Shown piece after piece: positions 1 through 6,234 of a stretch of DNA of 14,724 bases. Position numbers and translations under genes: made by a program. The stretch's first letter is position 1. Each line of letters starts with the position of its first letter. The stretch is from assembly GCA_016183945.1 (NCBI GenBank), contig JACPDP010000022.1:1-14724 (forward strand), read 5' to 3'. This DNA comes from Magnetospirillum sp. (GTDB lineage Bacteria > Pseudomonadota > Alphaproteobacteria > Rhodospirillales > Magnetospirillaceae). Below the pieces are notes generated by a model, which worked only from the letters and a program-made list of their open reading frames with translations, searched no databases and was not told where the DNA came from.

Positions 1-96
1 CCTCGGCCATTGAGGCCGCGCGAAGCGGGCCTGGAGCGTAGCGAAAGGCGCATAGCGGAGCGAGCCAAGCCACCGGAGGTGGCGCCCGGCGCTTGA
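1..96 (+). other. Repetitive GC-rich leader, open reading frame entering from the left
   Basis: The first 96 bases are open in frame 1 and end at TGA (94-96), giving about 31 codons rich in Arg, Glu and Ala. The DNA repeats AGCG at short intervals (for example GAGCGTAGCG and AGCGGAGCGAGCC). It could be the tail of a gene that starts outside the window, or non-coding repetitive DNA that happens to be open. No domain is recognisable in so short a piece, so I make no product call. Confidence 0.2.
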
Positions 97-110
97 GGGG
101 CAGGAATAGG

Positions 111-142
111 GCAGGGCAATCGGCTTCACCCGATTGCCCTGC
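111..142. terminator. Strong 13-bp hairpin, possible terminator of the upstream gene
   Basis: GCAGGGCAATCGG at 111-123 is perfectly complementary to CCGATTGCCCTGC at 130-142, with a six-base loop (CTTCAC). No T-run follows, so it does not meet the textbook intrinsic-terminator pattern; high-GC alphaproteobacterial terminators often lack one. It lies 15 bases after the possible stop at 94-96 and about 80 bases before the next start. I read it as a terminator or mRNA-stabilising stem. The pairing is certain and the function is inferred. Confidence 0.45.
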
Positions 143-222
143 GGCTGACCGAAGCGGGGGTTTCCTGCCGTCGATGTCTGGTGTATCCCTAGGAGCGGGA
201 CGAAAACTTGGGGGAGTCAGTG

Positions 223-1005
223 ATGTCCGCTTTTGACGGCACCGATAACGAGAACGAAAGGCGGGTCATCGCCGAATTTCTGGAAGAATTGCGCGACACC
301 GCCAGCCAGCTCCAGGTGCTGCTGGGCAATATGCGTTCGCGCAGCATTTCGACGCAGGACGGCTTGGCGACGCTGAAGCGCACCGCCGGCAACGTGCGCT
401 CTCAGGCCCACATGCTTGGCCTGCCGATGATCAAGCTGGTCACCCACCGCCTCGACGAATACGTCGCCGAACTGAAGGAGGCCGGGGCGGCCGAGTTGGA
501 CGAGGTTCAGGTCTTCGTCGACCGCATCGAGAAGCTGGCCGATGGCGAATCGGTGGCGGAAGCCGATACGCCGGCAATGGTTCGCTCGCTGCCGGCGAAG
601 CGCTCGGCCGACGTGGATTTCGGCTCGGTCGAGAAAAAGAACGTCGAAATCCTGCTGGTGGTGCCGGAAAAGGCAATGTCGCGCATCGTCGAGCGCGAGC
701 TCGCCGCCTGCGGCTACCGCACCTCCACCGTGCGCGACGGCTTCGAGGCCATCGAGACCATCGTCCGCACGCGGCCCGACATGGTGATCGCGTCCATGGA
801 ACTGGGCATGCTGTCGGGTGTCGACATGGGCTGCGCCCTGGCCGCCATGCCGGTGACCCAGGCCATCCCGTTTTCGGTGCTGACCAGCTACGAGTGGGGC
901 AGTCCCAAGCTGAAGGGGCTGCCGCCGCGCGCCTCCTTGATCCGCAAGGGGGCGCAGTTCGGCGACGATCTGGCCGAGACCCTGGCGCGCTTCGAGATTA
1001 CCTGA
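223..1005 (+). CDS. Degenerate HPt-receiver two-domain signalling protein
   Basis: This 260-aa protein starts at ATG 223, with GGGGGAG 7 to 8 bases upstream; an in-frame TTG at 208 is possible but is not preceded by a good ribosome site. Residues about 10-108 form a helical region that aligns with HPt domains: LKRTAGNVRS then HMLGLP and HRLDEYV. The position of the phosphorylatable His (AHxLKG in the family) is Gly56. Residues about 141-256 look like a CheY-type receiver: a beta strand EILLVV, Thr221 and Lys242 are kept. The acidic pocket is reduced (VPE at 147-149), and the phospho-acceptor Asp is Ser191 within VIASMELGMLSG. No DNA-binding domain is present. I infer a phosphorylation-independent adaptor or decoy in a signalling pathway. 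Partners are not visible; the gene appears monocistronic and faces a LuxR gene. The fold calls are by eye, receiver more secure than HPt. Confidence 0.75.
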   Translation: MSAFDGTDNENERRVIAEFLEELRDTASQLQVLLGNMRSRSISTQDGLATLKRTAGNVRSQAHMLGLPMIKLVTHRLDEYVAELKEAGAAELDEVQVFVDRIEKLADGESVAEADTPAMVRSLPAKRSADVDFGSVEKKNVEILLVVPEKAMSRIVERELAACGYRTSTVRDGFEAIETIVRTRPDMVIASMELGMLSGVDMGCALAAMPVTQAIPFSVLTSYEWGSPKLKGLPPRASLIRKGAQFGDDLAETLARFEIT

Positions 1006-1023
1006 GCGGGCTTCGGCATCGGC

Positions 1024-1046
1024 GGAGCGCGGGATGCCCGCGCTCC
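1024..1046. terminator. 10-bp hairpin between convergent genes
   Basis: GGAGCGCGGG at 1024-1033 pairs perfectly with CCCGCGCTCC at 1037-1046 around a three-base loop (ATG). It occupies the 50-bp gap between the stops of the receiver-like gene and the minus-strand luxR-type gene, so it could end both transcripts. Neither side carries a T-tract. The arms are identical to the outer 10 bases of each arm of the large palindrome at 11292-11344, which suggests a short or decayed member of the same repeat family. Confidence 0.5.
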
Positions 1047-1055
1047 CGACTCGCC

Positions 1056-1772
1056 TTACCCGATCAACCCCTGTGCCGTCGCCTTGGCAACCGCTTCTGC
1101 GATAGTGGTGGCGCCGAGGCGCTCGCGCACCTCGCGCAGGATGCCCGCCACCGTCGTTTCGGGCAGATGCAGGGCGGCCGAAATGTCCCACAGCGACTGC
1201 CCCCCGGCCAGGCGTGACAGGCACTGGCGCTGATGCGGCGTCAGCCAGATGCCATCATCCTTATCCATGCGCTCGCCCTCCAGGAGTCGCTCCGTGGCGG
1301 TATGGTAGTAGATGCCGAGCAGGCGCATGCGGGGCTGCGCCGCCATGACCTCGCGCAGCCTGGCGTTGCTCTCGAAGGCCAGCGACAACATGCCGAAACT
1401 CTTGCCGCTGCCGTGGAACGGAATGGTCATGCCGTCGCGGATGCCGAAGTCGGACGCCTCGTGGAACAGGCGATTCTGCTCGGCCGTCAAGCCCGGCCGG
1501 TTGGTGACGAAGCGCCAGGCGAAGGGCAGGCGACTGCGCCGCGACTCCAGCACGACCGGGTCGAAATTCTGGTAGCCGTTGGCCAGGTAGTGCGTCGTCC
1601 ATGCCTCGGGATAGGTAGCATCGACGTGGAGGCCGCAGTCGTCATCGACCAAGGCATAGGCGAACCGTTCGACCCCGGCCTCGGCGGCGAGCCGGCGAAA
1701 TGCCGATTGGGCGGCGGCAATGTCTTGCGCCCCCAAGAGCCCGGAAGTGAGATCGGCAACCCAATGATCCAT
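1056..1772 (-). CDS. LuxR family autoinducer-binding transcriptional regulator (solo)
   Basis: This 238-aa protein has the LuxR/TraR layout. Residues about 15-165 are an autoinducer-binding domain, and about 175-236 a GerE helix-turn-helix. Residues matching the TraR ligand pocket are present: W58, Y62, D71-P72, W86 and G114, in the contexts YPEAW, NFDPVV, LPFAW and IRDGM. This argues for binding an acyl-homoserine lactone or a similar ligand. In the HTH, LTPHQ replaces the usual LTxRE, so the conserved Glu is Gln181, and the recognition helix (LPETTVAGIL) departs from the usual SexTVkxH pattern. I chose ATG 1772; an in-frame TTG at 1784 would add four residues, and neither has a clear Shine-Dalgarno. 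No luxI-type synthase is in the window, so it is a probable solo. It is divergent from the glycosyltransferase operon, which may be a target (inference). Confidence 0.85.
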   Translation of the reverse strand: MDHWVADLTSGLLGAQDIAAAQSAFRRLAAEAGVERFAYALVDDDCGLHVDATYPEAWTTHYLANGYQNFDPVVLESRRSRLPFAWRFVTNRPGLTAEQNRLFHEASDFGIRDGMTIPFHGSGKSFGMLSLAFESNARLREVMAAQPRMRLLGIYYHTATERLLEGERMDKDDGIWLTPHQRQCLSRLAGGQSLWDISAALHLPETTVAGILREVRERLGATTIAEAVAKATAQGLIG

Positions 1773-1980
1773 TGGCCAATGCAACCGAATAGGGAAACGG
1801 CCATCCTAACCCTGATGGGGAAATTTAGCTAGATAATCAATAAATTGGACGGCTTCCCCAATCTCGGGCCTTCACCTGAGCATAGGCCCGGCGCCACCGC
1901 CCTTCTCCAATGGCGAATTGCCCTCGCCCTCGGTATGCCCCACCTCTCGTCCGGAGGAGGCAAGGCGGAAAGGGAACGAT
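1773..1980. promoter_or_regulatory. Divergent intergenic region with inverted repeats
   Basis: This 208-bp gap separates the luxR-type gene from the glycosyltransferase and must hold promoters for both. An AT-rich island at 1821-1847 stands out from the GC-rich surroundings and contains AATTTA (1822-1827) and its complement TAAATT (1841-1846), a 25-bp dyad. Just inside the luxR start, CCAATG (1761-1766) and CATTGG (1770-1775) form a 15-bp palindrome, followed by another CCAATG (1775-1780). CCAATGG recurs at 1907-1913. These are candidate operator sites, including for autoregulation by the LuxR protein. I could not assign a convincing -35/-10 pair. GGAGGAGG at 1953-1960 and AGGGA at 1971-1975 precede the glycosyltransferase start. 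Confidence 0.4.
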
Positions 1981-3051
1981 ATGCGTATTGCCGAGGTCGC
2001 CCCGCTGTACGAAGCGGTCCCGCCCAAGCTCTACGGCGGTACCGAACGGGTGGTCTCCTACCTCACCGAGGAACTGGTGGTTCTGGGTCACCACGTGACG
2101 CTGTTCGCCAGCGCGGACTCGGTCACCTCGGCCCGCCTGGTGGACGCCTGCGCGCATGCGCTGAGGCTTGAGGGCGCCGACACCGACAGCCTTATCCCGC
2201 ATGTGCTGCAGTTGGAATCCGTGATGGCGCGGGCGGACGAGTTCGATGTCATCCACTTTCATGCCGATACCCTGCATTACCCCTTCGCCCGACGAAGCCA
2301 CGTGCCGGTGCTGACCACCCTGCACGGCCGCCAGGATGTGCCCGGATTGGCGGGGCTTTACCGGGAATTCGACGATGTGGCGCTGATTTCCATCTCGAAC
2401 GCGCAGCGCAGCCCGGTACCCTGGGTCAATTGGATCGGCACGGTGCATCATGGCCTGCCTGCCGGCCTGCTGCGGGGCCCGGTGCGGCCGGAGGGCTACC
2501 TTGCCTTCATCGGACGGTTCTCGCCGGAGAAGCGCTTCGACCGCGCCGTTGCCATCGCGCGCGCCGCCGGTCTGCCCCTGAAGGCGGCCGCCAAGGCCGA
2601 CGTCCACGACAGCGACTACTTCGAGCGGGTGGTCCAGCCGCTGCTCGACGATCAACTGGTGGACTGGGTGGGCGAGATCGGCGAGGGCGACAAGGAGGCC
2701 TTCCTGGGCGGCGCCCTGGCCCACCTGTTCCCCATCGATTGGCCGGAACCGTTCGGGCTGGTGATGGTCGAGGCGATGGCCTGCGGCACGCCGACCATCG
2801 CCTGGCCCTGCGGTTCGGTGCCCGAGGTCATCGAGGACGGAGTCACCGGCTATGTGGTCGACAGCGTCGAGGCGGCGGTGGCGGCGGTGGAGCGCTGCCG
2901 CAGCTTCGACCGTCACCGCTGCCGCCAGGCCTTCGAGCGGCGCTTCACCGCCCGGCGGATGGCGGCCGATTACCTGGCGCTTTATCAGCGCGCCGCCGCC
3001 TCGGCCCGGCGGCCAAGCCTGCGGCGCGCGTTGGGAGGTCTCGCCGAATGA
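1981..3051 (+). CDS. Glycosyltransferase family 4 (GT-B fold)
   Basis: This 356-aa protein has the two-Rossmann GT4 layout. The N-terminal half opens with MRIAEVAPLY and carries the KLYGGTERVV glycine loop (G19-G20), IHFHAD (91-96) and LHG (114-116). The C-terminal half has FIGRFSPEKR (177-185), whose Arg and Lys usually contact the nucleotide-sugar phosphates. The E-x7-E motif follows: E256 and E264 in EPFGLVMVEA, then ACGTP and GSVPEVIEDG. The family retains sugar stereochemistry and uses NDP-sugars; donor and acceptor cannot be read from sequence. I chose ATG 1981 because AGGGA lies five bases upstream and the protein starts like its family; an upstream in-frame start at 1918 gives an unlikely extension. 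The stop overlaps the next start by 4 bp (ATGA), so it is co-translated with the glucosidase-like gene and probably acts on the same oligosaccharide. No signal peptide is seen. Confidence 0.85.
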   Translation: MRIAEVAPLYEAVPPKLYGGTERVVSYLTEELVVLGHHVTLFASADSVTSARLVDACAHALRLEGADTDSLIPHVLQLESVMARADEFDVIHFHADTLHYPFARRSHVPVLTTLHGRQDVPGLAGLYREFDDVALISISNAQRSPVPWVNWIGTVHHGLPAGLLRGPVRPEGYLAFIGRFSPEKRFDRAVAIARAAGLPLKAAAKADVHDSDYFERVVQPLLDDQLVDWVGEIGEGDKEAFLGGALAHLFPIDWPEPFGLVMVEAMACGTPTIAWPCGSVPEVIEDGVTGYVVDSVEAAVAAVERCRSFDRHRCRQAFERRFTARRMAADYLALYQRAAASARRPSLRRALGGLAE

Positions 3052-5216
3052 CCGACATCATTCGTGTCAAGGGGCACGCCTACGTCCTCGCCACCTCGCC
3101 CCGGGTGGCGATGCGTACCCTGACGCTCAAGGACGGCGACACCTTCGCGGTGTTCGACCGCTACGGCGACATGGGGTCGGTGGGTGGCTGCGAGCAGGGC
3201 GTCTACCACCGCGGCACCCGCATGCTGTCCCACCACGAATTCCACCTCGGGCACCAGCGACCGCTGCTGCTGTCCTCGACGGTGCATGAGAACAACGCCT
3301 TCGTCGCCGTCGACCTCACCAACCCCGACATTCCGCTTTCCGGTGACCGCATCATCCCGCGCGGAACGGTGCATGTGTTCCGCTCGCAGTTCCTGTGGCT
3401 CGGTGCGCTGTACTGCCGCACCAAGGTGTTCAACTACGGCGAGACCGAGCTGGCCGCCGACCTGTTCTTCCTCTACGACGCCGATTTCGCCGACGTGTTC
3501 GAGGTGCGCGGCATGACCCGGCGCCAGCGCGGCCGGTCGTGGAGCATCGTCGAGGAGCGCCGGGCCATCCTGGCCTATGAGGGCCTCGACGGCATCGAGC
3601 GGCGCACCAGCCTGGAGTTCTCGCTGACGCCCGACGAGATCGGCCCCGAACACGCGCGCTTTTCGCCACGGCTGAAGCCGGCGGAATCGTTCGAGCTCTA
3701 CCACAACGCCTATTTCGAGGCCGACGGAGCCGGCCATGAGCGGCCGCCCTCGGCCGAGGCGTTCAGCCATAGCCGCGAACGGCTGATCAGCATCCTGGGC
3801 GGCCCGCGCTCCTGCCAGATCGAAACCTCCAATCAGCAGTTCAATCACTGGCTGGGCCGATCGCGCGCCGACCTCCGCATGCTGGTGACCCAGACCCCCG
3901 ATGGGCCTTACCCCTATGCCGGCGTGCCGTGGTTCTCCACCGTGTTCGGCCGCGACGGCATCATCACCGCGCTGGAATACCTGTGGGTTGACCCGGCCAT
4001 GGCCAAGGGCGTTCTGGCGACGCTGATCGCCAACCAGGCCGACCGCCTCGACCCGCGCCAGGACGCCGAGCCGGGCAAGATTCTGCATGAATGGCGGGAA
4101 GGGGAGATGGCCAACCTGGGCGAGGTTCCCTACGGCTCCTATTACGGCAGCGCCGACGCCACGCCGCTGTTCGTCATGCTGGCGGCGAAGTACCTGGAGC
4201 GCACCGACGACCGCGCCTTCGTCGCCACGCTGTGGCCGCACATCGAGCGGGCGCTGGGCTGGATGGACCAGTGGGGCGACGCCGACGGCGACGGCTTCGT
4301 CGAATATTTCCGCAAGCGCCCCGGCGGGTTGTCCAACCAGGGCTGGAAGGATTCAGAGGACTCGATCATGCACGCCGACGGCCGCTTGGCCGAGGGACCC
4401 ATCGCACTGTGCGAGGTGCAGGGCTACGTCTACGCGGCGCGGCGCGGCGCCGCCGCTGTCGCCGCCGTGCTCGACATGCCCGAGCGTGCCGCCGACCTGT
4501 TGGAACAGGCGGCCCTCCTGCATCAGCGCTTCGAGGCGGCATTCTGGCAGGAGGACATCGGTACCTACGCCCTGGCGCTCGACGGGGAGAAGCGGCCCTG
4601 CCGGGTGGTGTCGTCCAATCCTGGCCATTTGCTATACTGCGGCATCGCGGATCCAGCCCATGCCCGTATTCTCGCCGATGGCTTGATGGGCGAGAGGATG
4701 TTTTCGGGCTGGGGAGTGCGCACTCTGGCCGACGGCGAGCGGCGCTACAACCCCATGAGCTACCACAACGGCTCCATCTGGCCGCACGACAACGCACTGG
4801 TGGCGGCGGGGCTGGCGCGGTATGGCATGGCGGATCGTGCGCAACGCATCCTGGGCGGCATGTTCGACGCCGCCATGTCCGTCGATCTCAATCGCCTGCC
4901 CGAGCTGTTCTGCGGCTTCCCGCGCCAGAGCGGGCAGGGGCCGACCCTCTATCCCGTCGCCTGCATCCCGCAGGCCTGGGCGGCGGCCAGTCCGTTCCTC
5001 ATGCTGGAGGCGGTGCTGGGCCTCGAACTCACCGCCAGCCCACCCACCATCCTGTTCAACCGTCCGGTGCTGCCGCCCTTCCTCGATCAGGTGGAAATTC
5101 GCGGCCTGACGGTGGGCGACGCGGCGGTGGACGTCATCCTCAACCGCCACCCCCACAGCGTCGGCATCAACGTCGTCAATCGCCGGGGCACGGTGGAGAT
5201 CAGGGTGGAGATGTGA
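3048..5216 (+). CDS. Amylo-alpha-1,6-glucosidase / glycogen debranching-like enzyme
   Basis: This 722-aa protein has the bacterial two-part layout. An N-terminal beta-rich domain (about 20-250) resembles the glycogen-debranching N-terminal family: FAVFDRYGDM, then YHRGTRMLS. A C-terminal (alpha/alpha)6 catalytic domain (about 275-710) resembles GDE_C. Conserved motifs are WFSTVFGRDG (near 295-302), GWKDSEDSIMHADG (near 431-444), SSNPGHLLYCGI (near 520) and YHNGSIWPHDNAL (near 569-581); the acids within them are the likely catalytic residues. The start ATG 3048 has GGGAGGT 8 bases upstream and overlaps the glycosyltransferase stop by 4 bp. Family members are often annotated as glycogen debranching, but real specificity varies and no other glycogen gene is seen here. 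Pairing with a GT4 enzyme suggests making and trimming one alpha-glucan or glucoside. No signal peptide is visible, so a cytoplasmic site is likely. Confidence 0.88.
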   Translation: MTDIIRVKGHAYVLATSPRVAMRTLTLKDGDTFAVFDRYGDMGSVGGCEQGVYHRGTRMLSHHEFHLGHQRPLLLSSTVHENNAFVAVDLTNPDIPLSGDRIIPRGTVHVFRSQFLWLGALYCRTKVFNYGETELAADLFFLYDADFADVFEVRGMTRRQRGRSWSIVEERRAILAYEGLDGIERRTSLEFSLTPDEIGPEHARFSPRLKPAESFELYHNAYFEADGAGHERPPSAEAFSHSRERLISILGGPRSCQIETSNQQFNHWLGRSRADLRMLVTQTPDGPYPYAGVPWFSTVFGRDGIITALEYLWVDPAMAKGVLATLIANQADRLDPRQDAEPGKILHEWREGEMANLGEVPYGSYYGSADATPLFVMLAAKYLERTDDRAFVATLWPHIERALGWMDQWGDADGDGFVEYFRKRPGGLSNQGWKDSEDSIMHADGRLAEGPIALCEVQGYVYAARRGAAAVAAVLDMPERAADLLEQAALLHQRFEAAFWQEDIGTYALALDGEKRPCRVVSSNPGHLLYCGIADPAHARILADGLMGERMFSGWGVRTLADGERRYNPMSYHNGSIWPHDNALVAAGLARYGMADRAQRILGGMFDAAMSVDLNRLPELFCGFPRQSGQGPTLYPVACIPQAWAAASPFLMLEAVLGLELTASPPTILFNRPVLPPFLDQVEIRGLTVGDAAVDVILNRHPHSVGINVVNRRGTVEIRVEM

Positions 5217-5255
5217 GCGAGCCATCCTTCGAGACAGCCGCTCCGCGGCCGCCCG

Positions 5256-5282
5256 GTCGTGGTGATGCCGGCACCACGCGAC
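5256..5282. terminator. Weak hairpin in the convergent gap
   Basis: CGTGGTG at 5258-5264 pairs with CACCACG at 5272-5278 around a seven-base loop; an alternative pairing with a two-base bulge extends to GTCG/CGAC. It sits in the 99-bp space between the stop of the glucosidase-like gene and the stop of the minus-strand hydrolase, the expected place for a shared terminator. There is no T-tract, so the assignment rests on position. Confidence 0.3.
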
Positions 5283-5315
5283 AGGTTCGACGCGGCGTGA
5301 CCCGATCCCGACCGG

Positions 5316-6161
5316 TTACGACCCCAAGAACTCCTCCAGCACCTCCAACTGTGCCGGCACGTTGAGCGCCGGGGCGTGGCCGCAGGCGGGGATGGTGACG
5401 AGCCGCGCCTTGGGGCCTCGCGTGGTCATCTCCCCCGCCGTGTCGGCCAGCAGCAGGTCGGAGTTGGCGCCGCGCAGGGCCAGCGTCGGGCATTCGATGA
5501 GGTCCCACACCGGCCACATGTCGAACTCTCCCGCCGCCGCGGCGAACACCTGCATCACCTTGGGGTCGTAGTGCAGGGTGAGGCGGCCGTCGTCCTGGCG
5601 GCGCACCGAGGTTTCCGCCATCACCGTCCAATCCGCCTCGGAGAGCGCGCCGAACGGCTGGTAGATGAACCGCAGGAAGGCATGGAACTCGGCCATGGTG
5701 GCAAACGAGGGGACGGTGGTGACGTAGGCGCGGATGCGCTCCACCGCCGCCGGGTTGAGTCTCGGCCCGATGTCATTGACCACCAGCTTCTCGATGCGGC
5801 CCTTGAGCGGCCCGGCGGCCAGCAGCATGCCCACCACGCCGCCCATGGAGGTACCCACCCAGCGCAGCCGCTCGATGCCGAGCTTGTCCAGCAGTTCCAA
5901 AGCGTGACCGGCATAGGCGGCGACGGTATAATCCTGCTCGGGGTTGGCCGACCACGATGACAGGCCGCGGCCGACGGTGTCGGGGCAGATCACCCGGAAC
6001 CGCGTCGACAGCCGGGCGGCGGCGGTGTCGAAGTCGCGGCAGGTCCGCGCCAGCCCGTGCCACATGACGATGGCGGGAGCATCCGCGGCGCCCCATTCGG
6101 TGAAGTGGACCTCAAGGCCCCCGAGGGTGAGGTAGCGCGAACGCGAAGCGGGGTTGCTCAT
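5316..6161 (-). CDS. Alpha/beta hydrolase
   Basis: This 281-aa protein belongs to the alpha/beta hydrolase superfamily. The oxyanion-hole segment is MWHGLART (33-40). The nucleophile elbow is GTSMGG with Ser105, the acid is probably Asp235 in LRGANSDLL, and the base is His262 in ACGHAPALN, so the catalytic triad is complete. VICPDTVGRGLS (57-68) is the usual strand following the oxyanion loop. A helical cap lies between about 130 and 205. It has no signal peptide, so it should be cytoplasmic. Substrate cannot be told; esterases, carboxylactonases and C-C hydrolases share this look. The start ATG at 6161 is the only sensible one, with a weak GGAAAGG about 11 bases upstream. It is transcribed away from the gabD-type gene across a short divergent gap, so shared regulation is possible. 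Confidence 0.85.
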   Translation of the reverse strand: MSNPASRSRYLTLGGLEVHFTEWGAADAPAIVMWHGLARTCRDFDTAAARLSTRFRVICPDTVGRGLSSWSANPEQDYTVAAYAGHALELLDKLGIERLRWVGTSMGGVVGMLLAAGPLKGRIEKLVVNDIGPRLNPAAVERIRAYVTTVPSFATMAEFHAFLRFIYQPFGALSEADWTVMAETSVRRQDDGRLTLHYDPKVMQVFAAAAGEFDMWPVWDLIECPTLALRGANSDLLLADTAGEMTTRGPKARLVTIPACGHAPALNVPAQLEVLEEFLGS

Positions 6162-6234
6162 GGCGGAGATGGCCTTTCCGTTGCCGGTCGCGGCGAGTAT
6201 ATCTTGCCCAACCGATCAAAATCGCCCCTCTCGG

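Noticed and set aside
217..1224. Long minus-strand open frame of 335 codons opposite the HPt-receiver-like gene
   Set aside because: It runs antisense across a recognisable protein and into the luxR-type gene; its product is His/Gly/Arg-rich without any motif. Such frames arise by chance in GC-rich DNA.
1837..2916. Minus-strand open frame of 359 codons opposite the glycosyltransferase
   Set aside because: It is a shadow of a well-supported GT4 gene, with biased composition and no domain.
2430..3047. Long upstream extension of the glucosidase-like gene
   Set aside because: The frame is open by chance inside the glycosyltransferase gene; the conserved N-terminus and a good ribosome site place the start at 3048.
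2985..4241. Minus-strand open frame of 418 codons opposite the glucosidase-like gene
   Set aside because: The opposite strand encodes a protein with many conserved catalytic motifs; this frame has none.
4091..5365. Plus-strand open frame of 424 codons in a second frame of the glucosidase-like gene
   Set aside because: The translation is Arg/Gly/Ala-rich and featureless, overlapping conserved catalytic motifs in the true frame.
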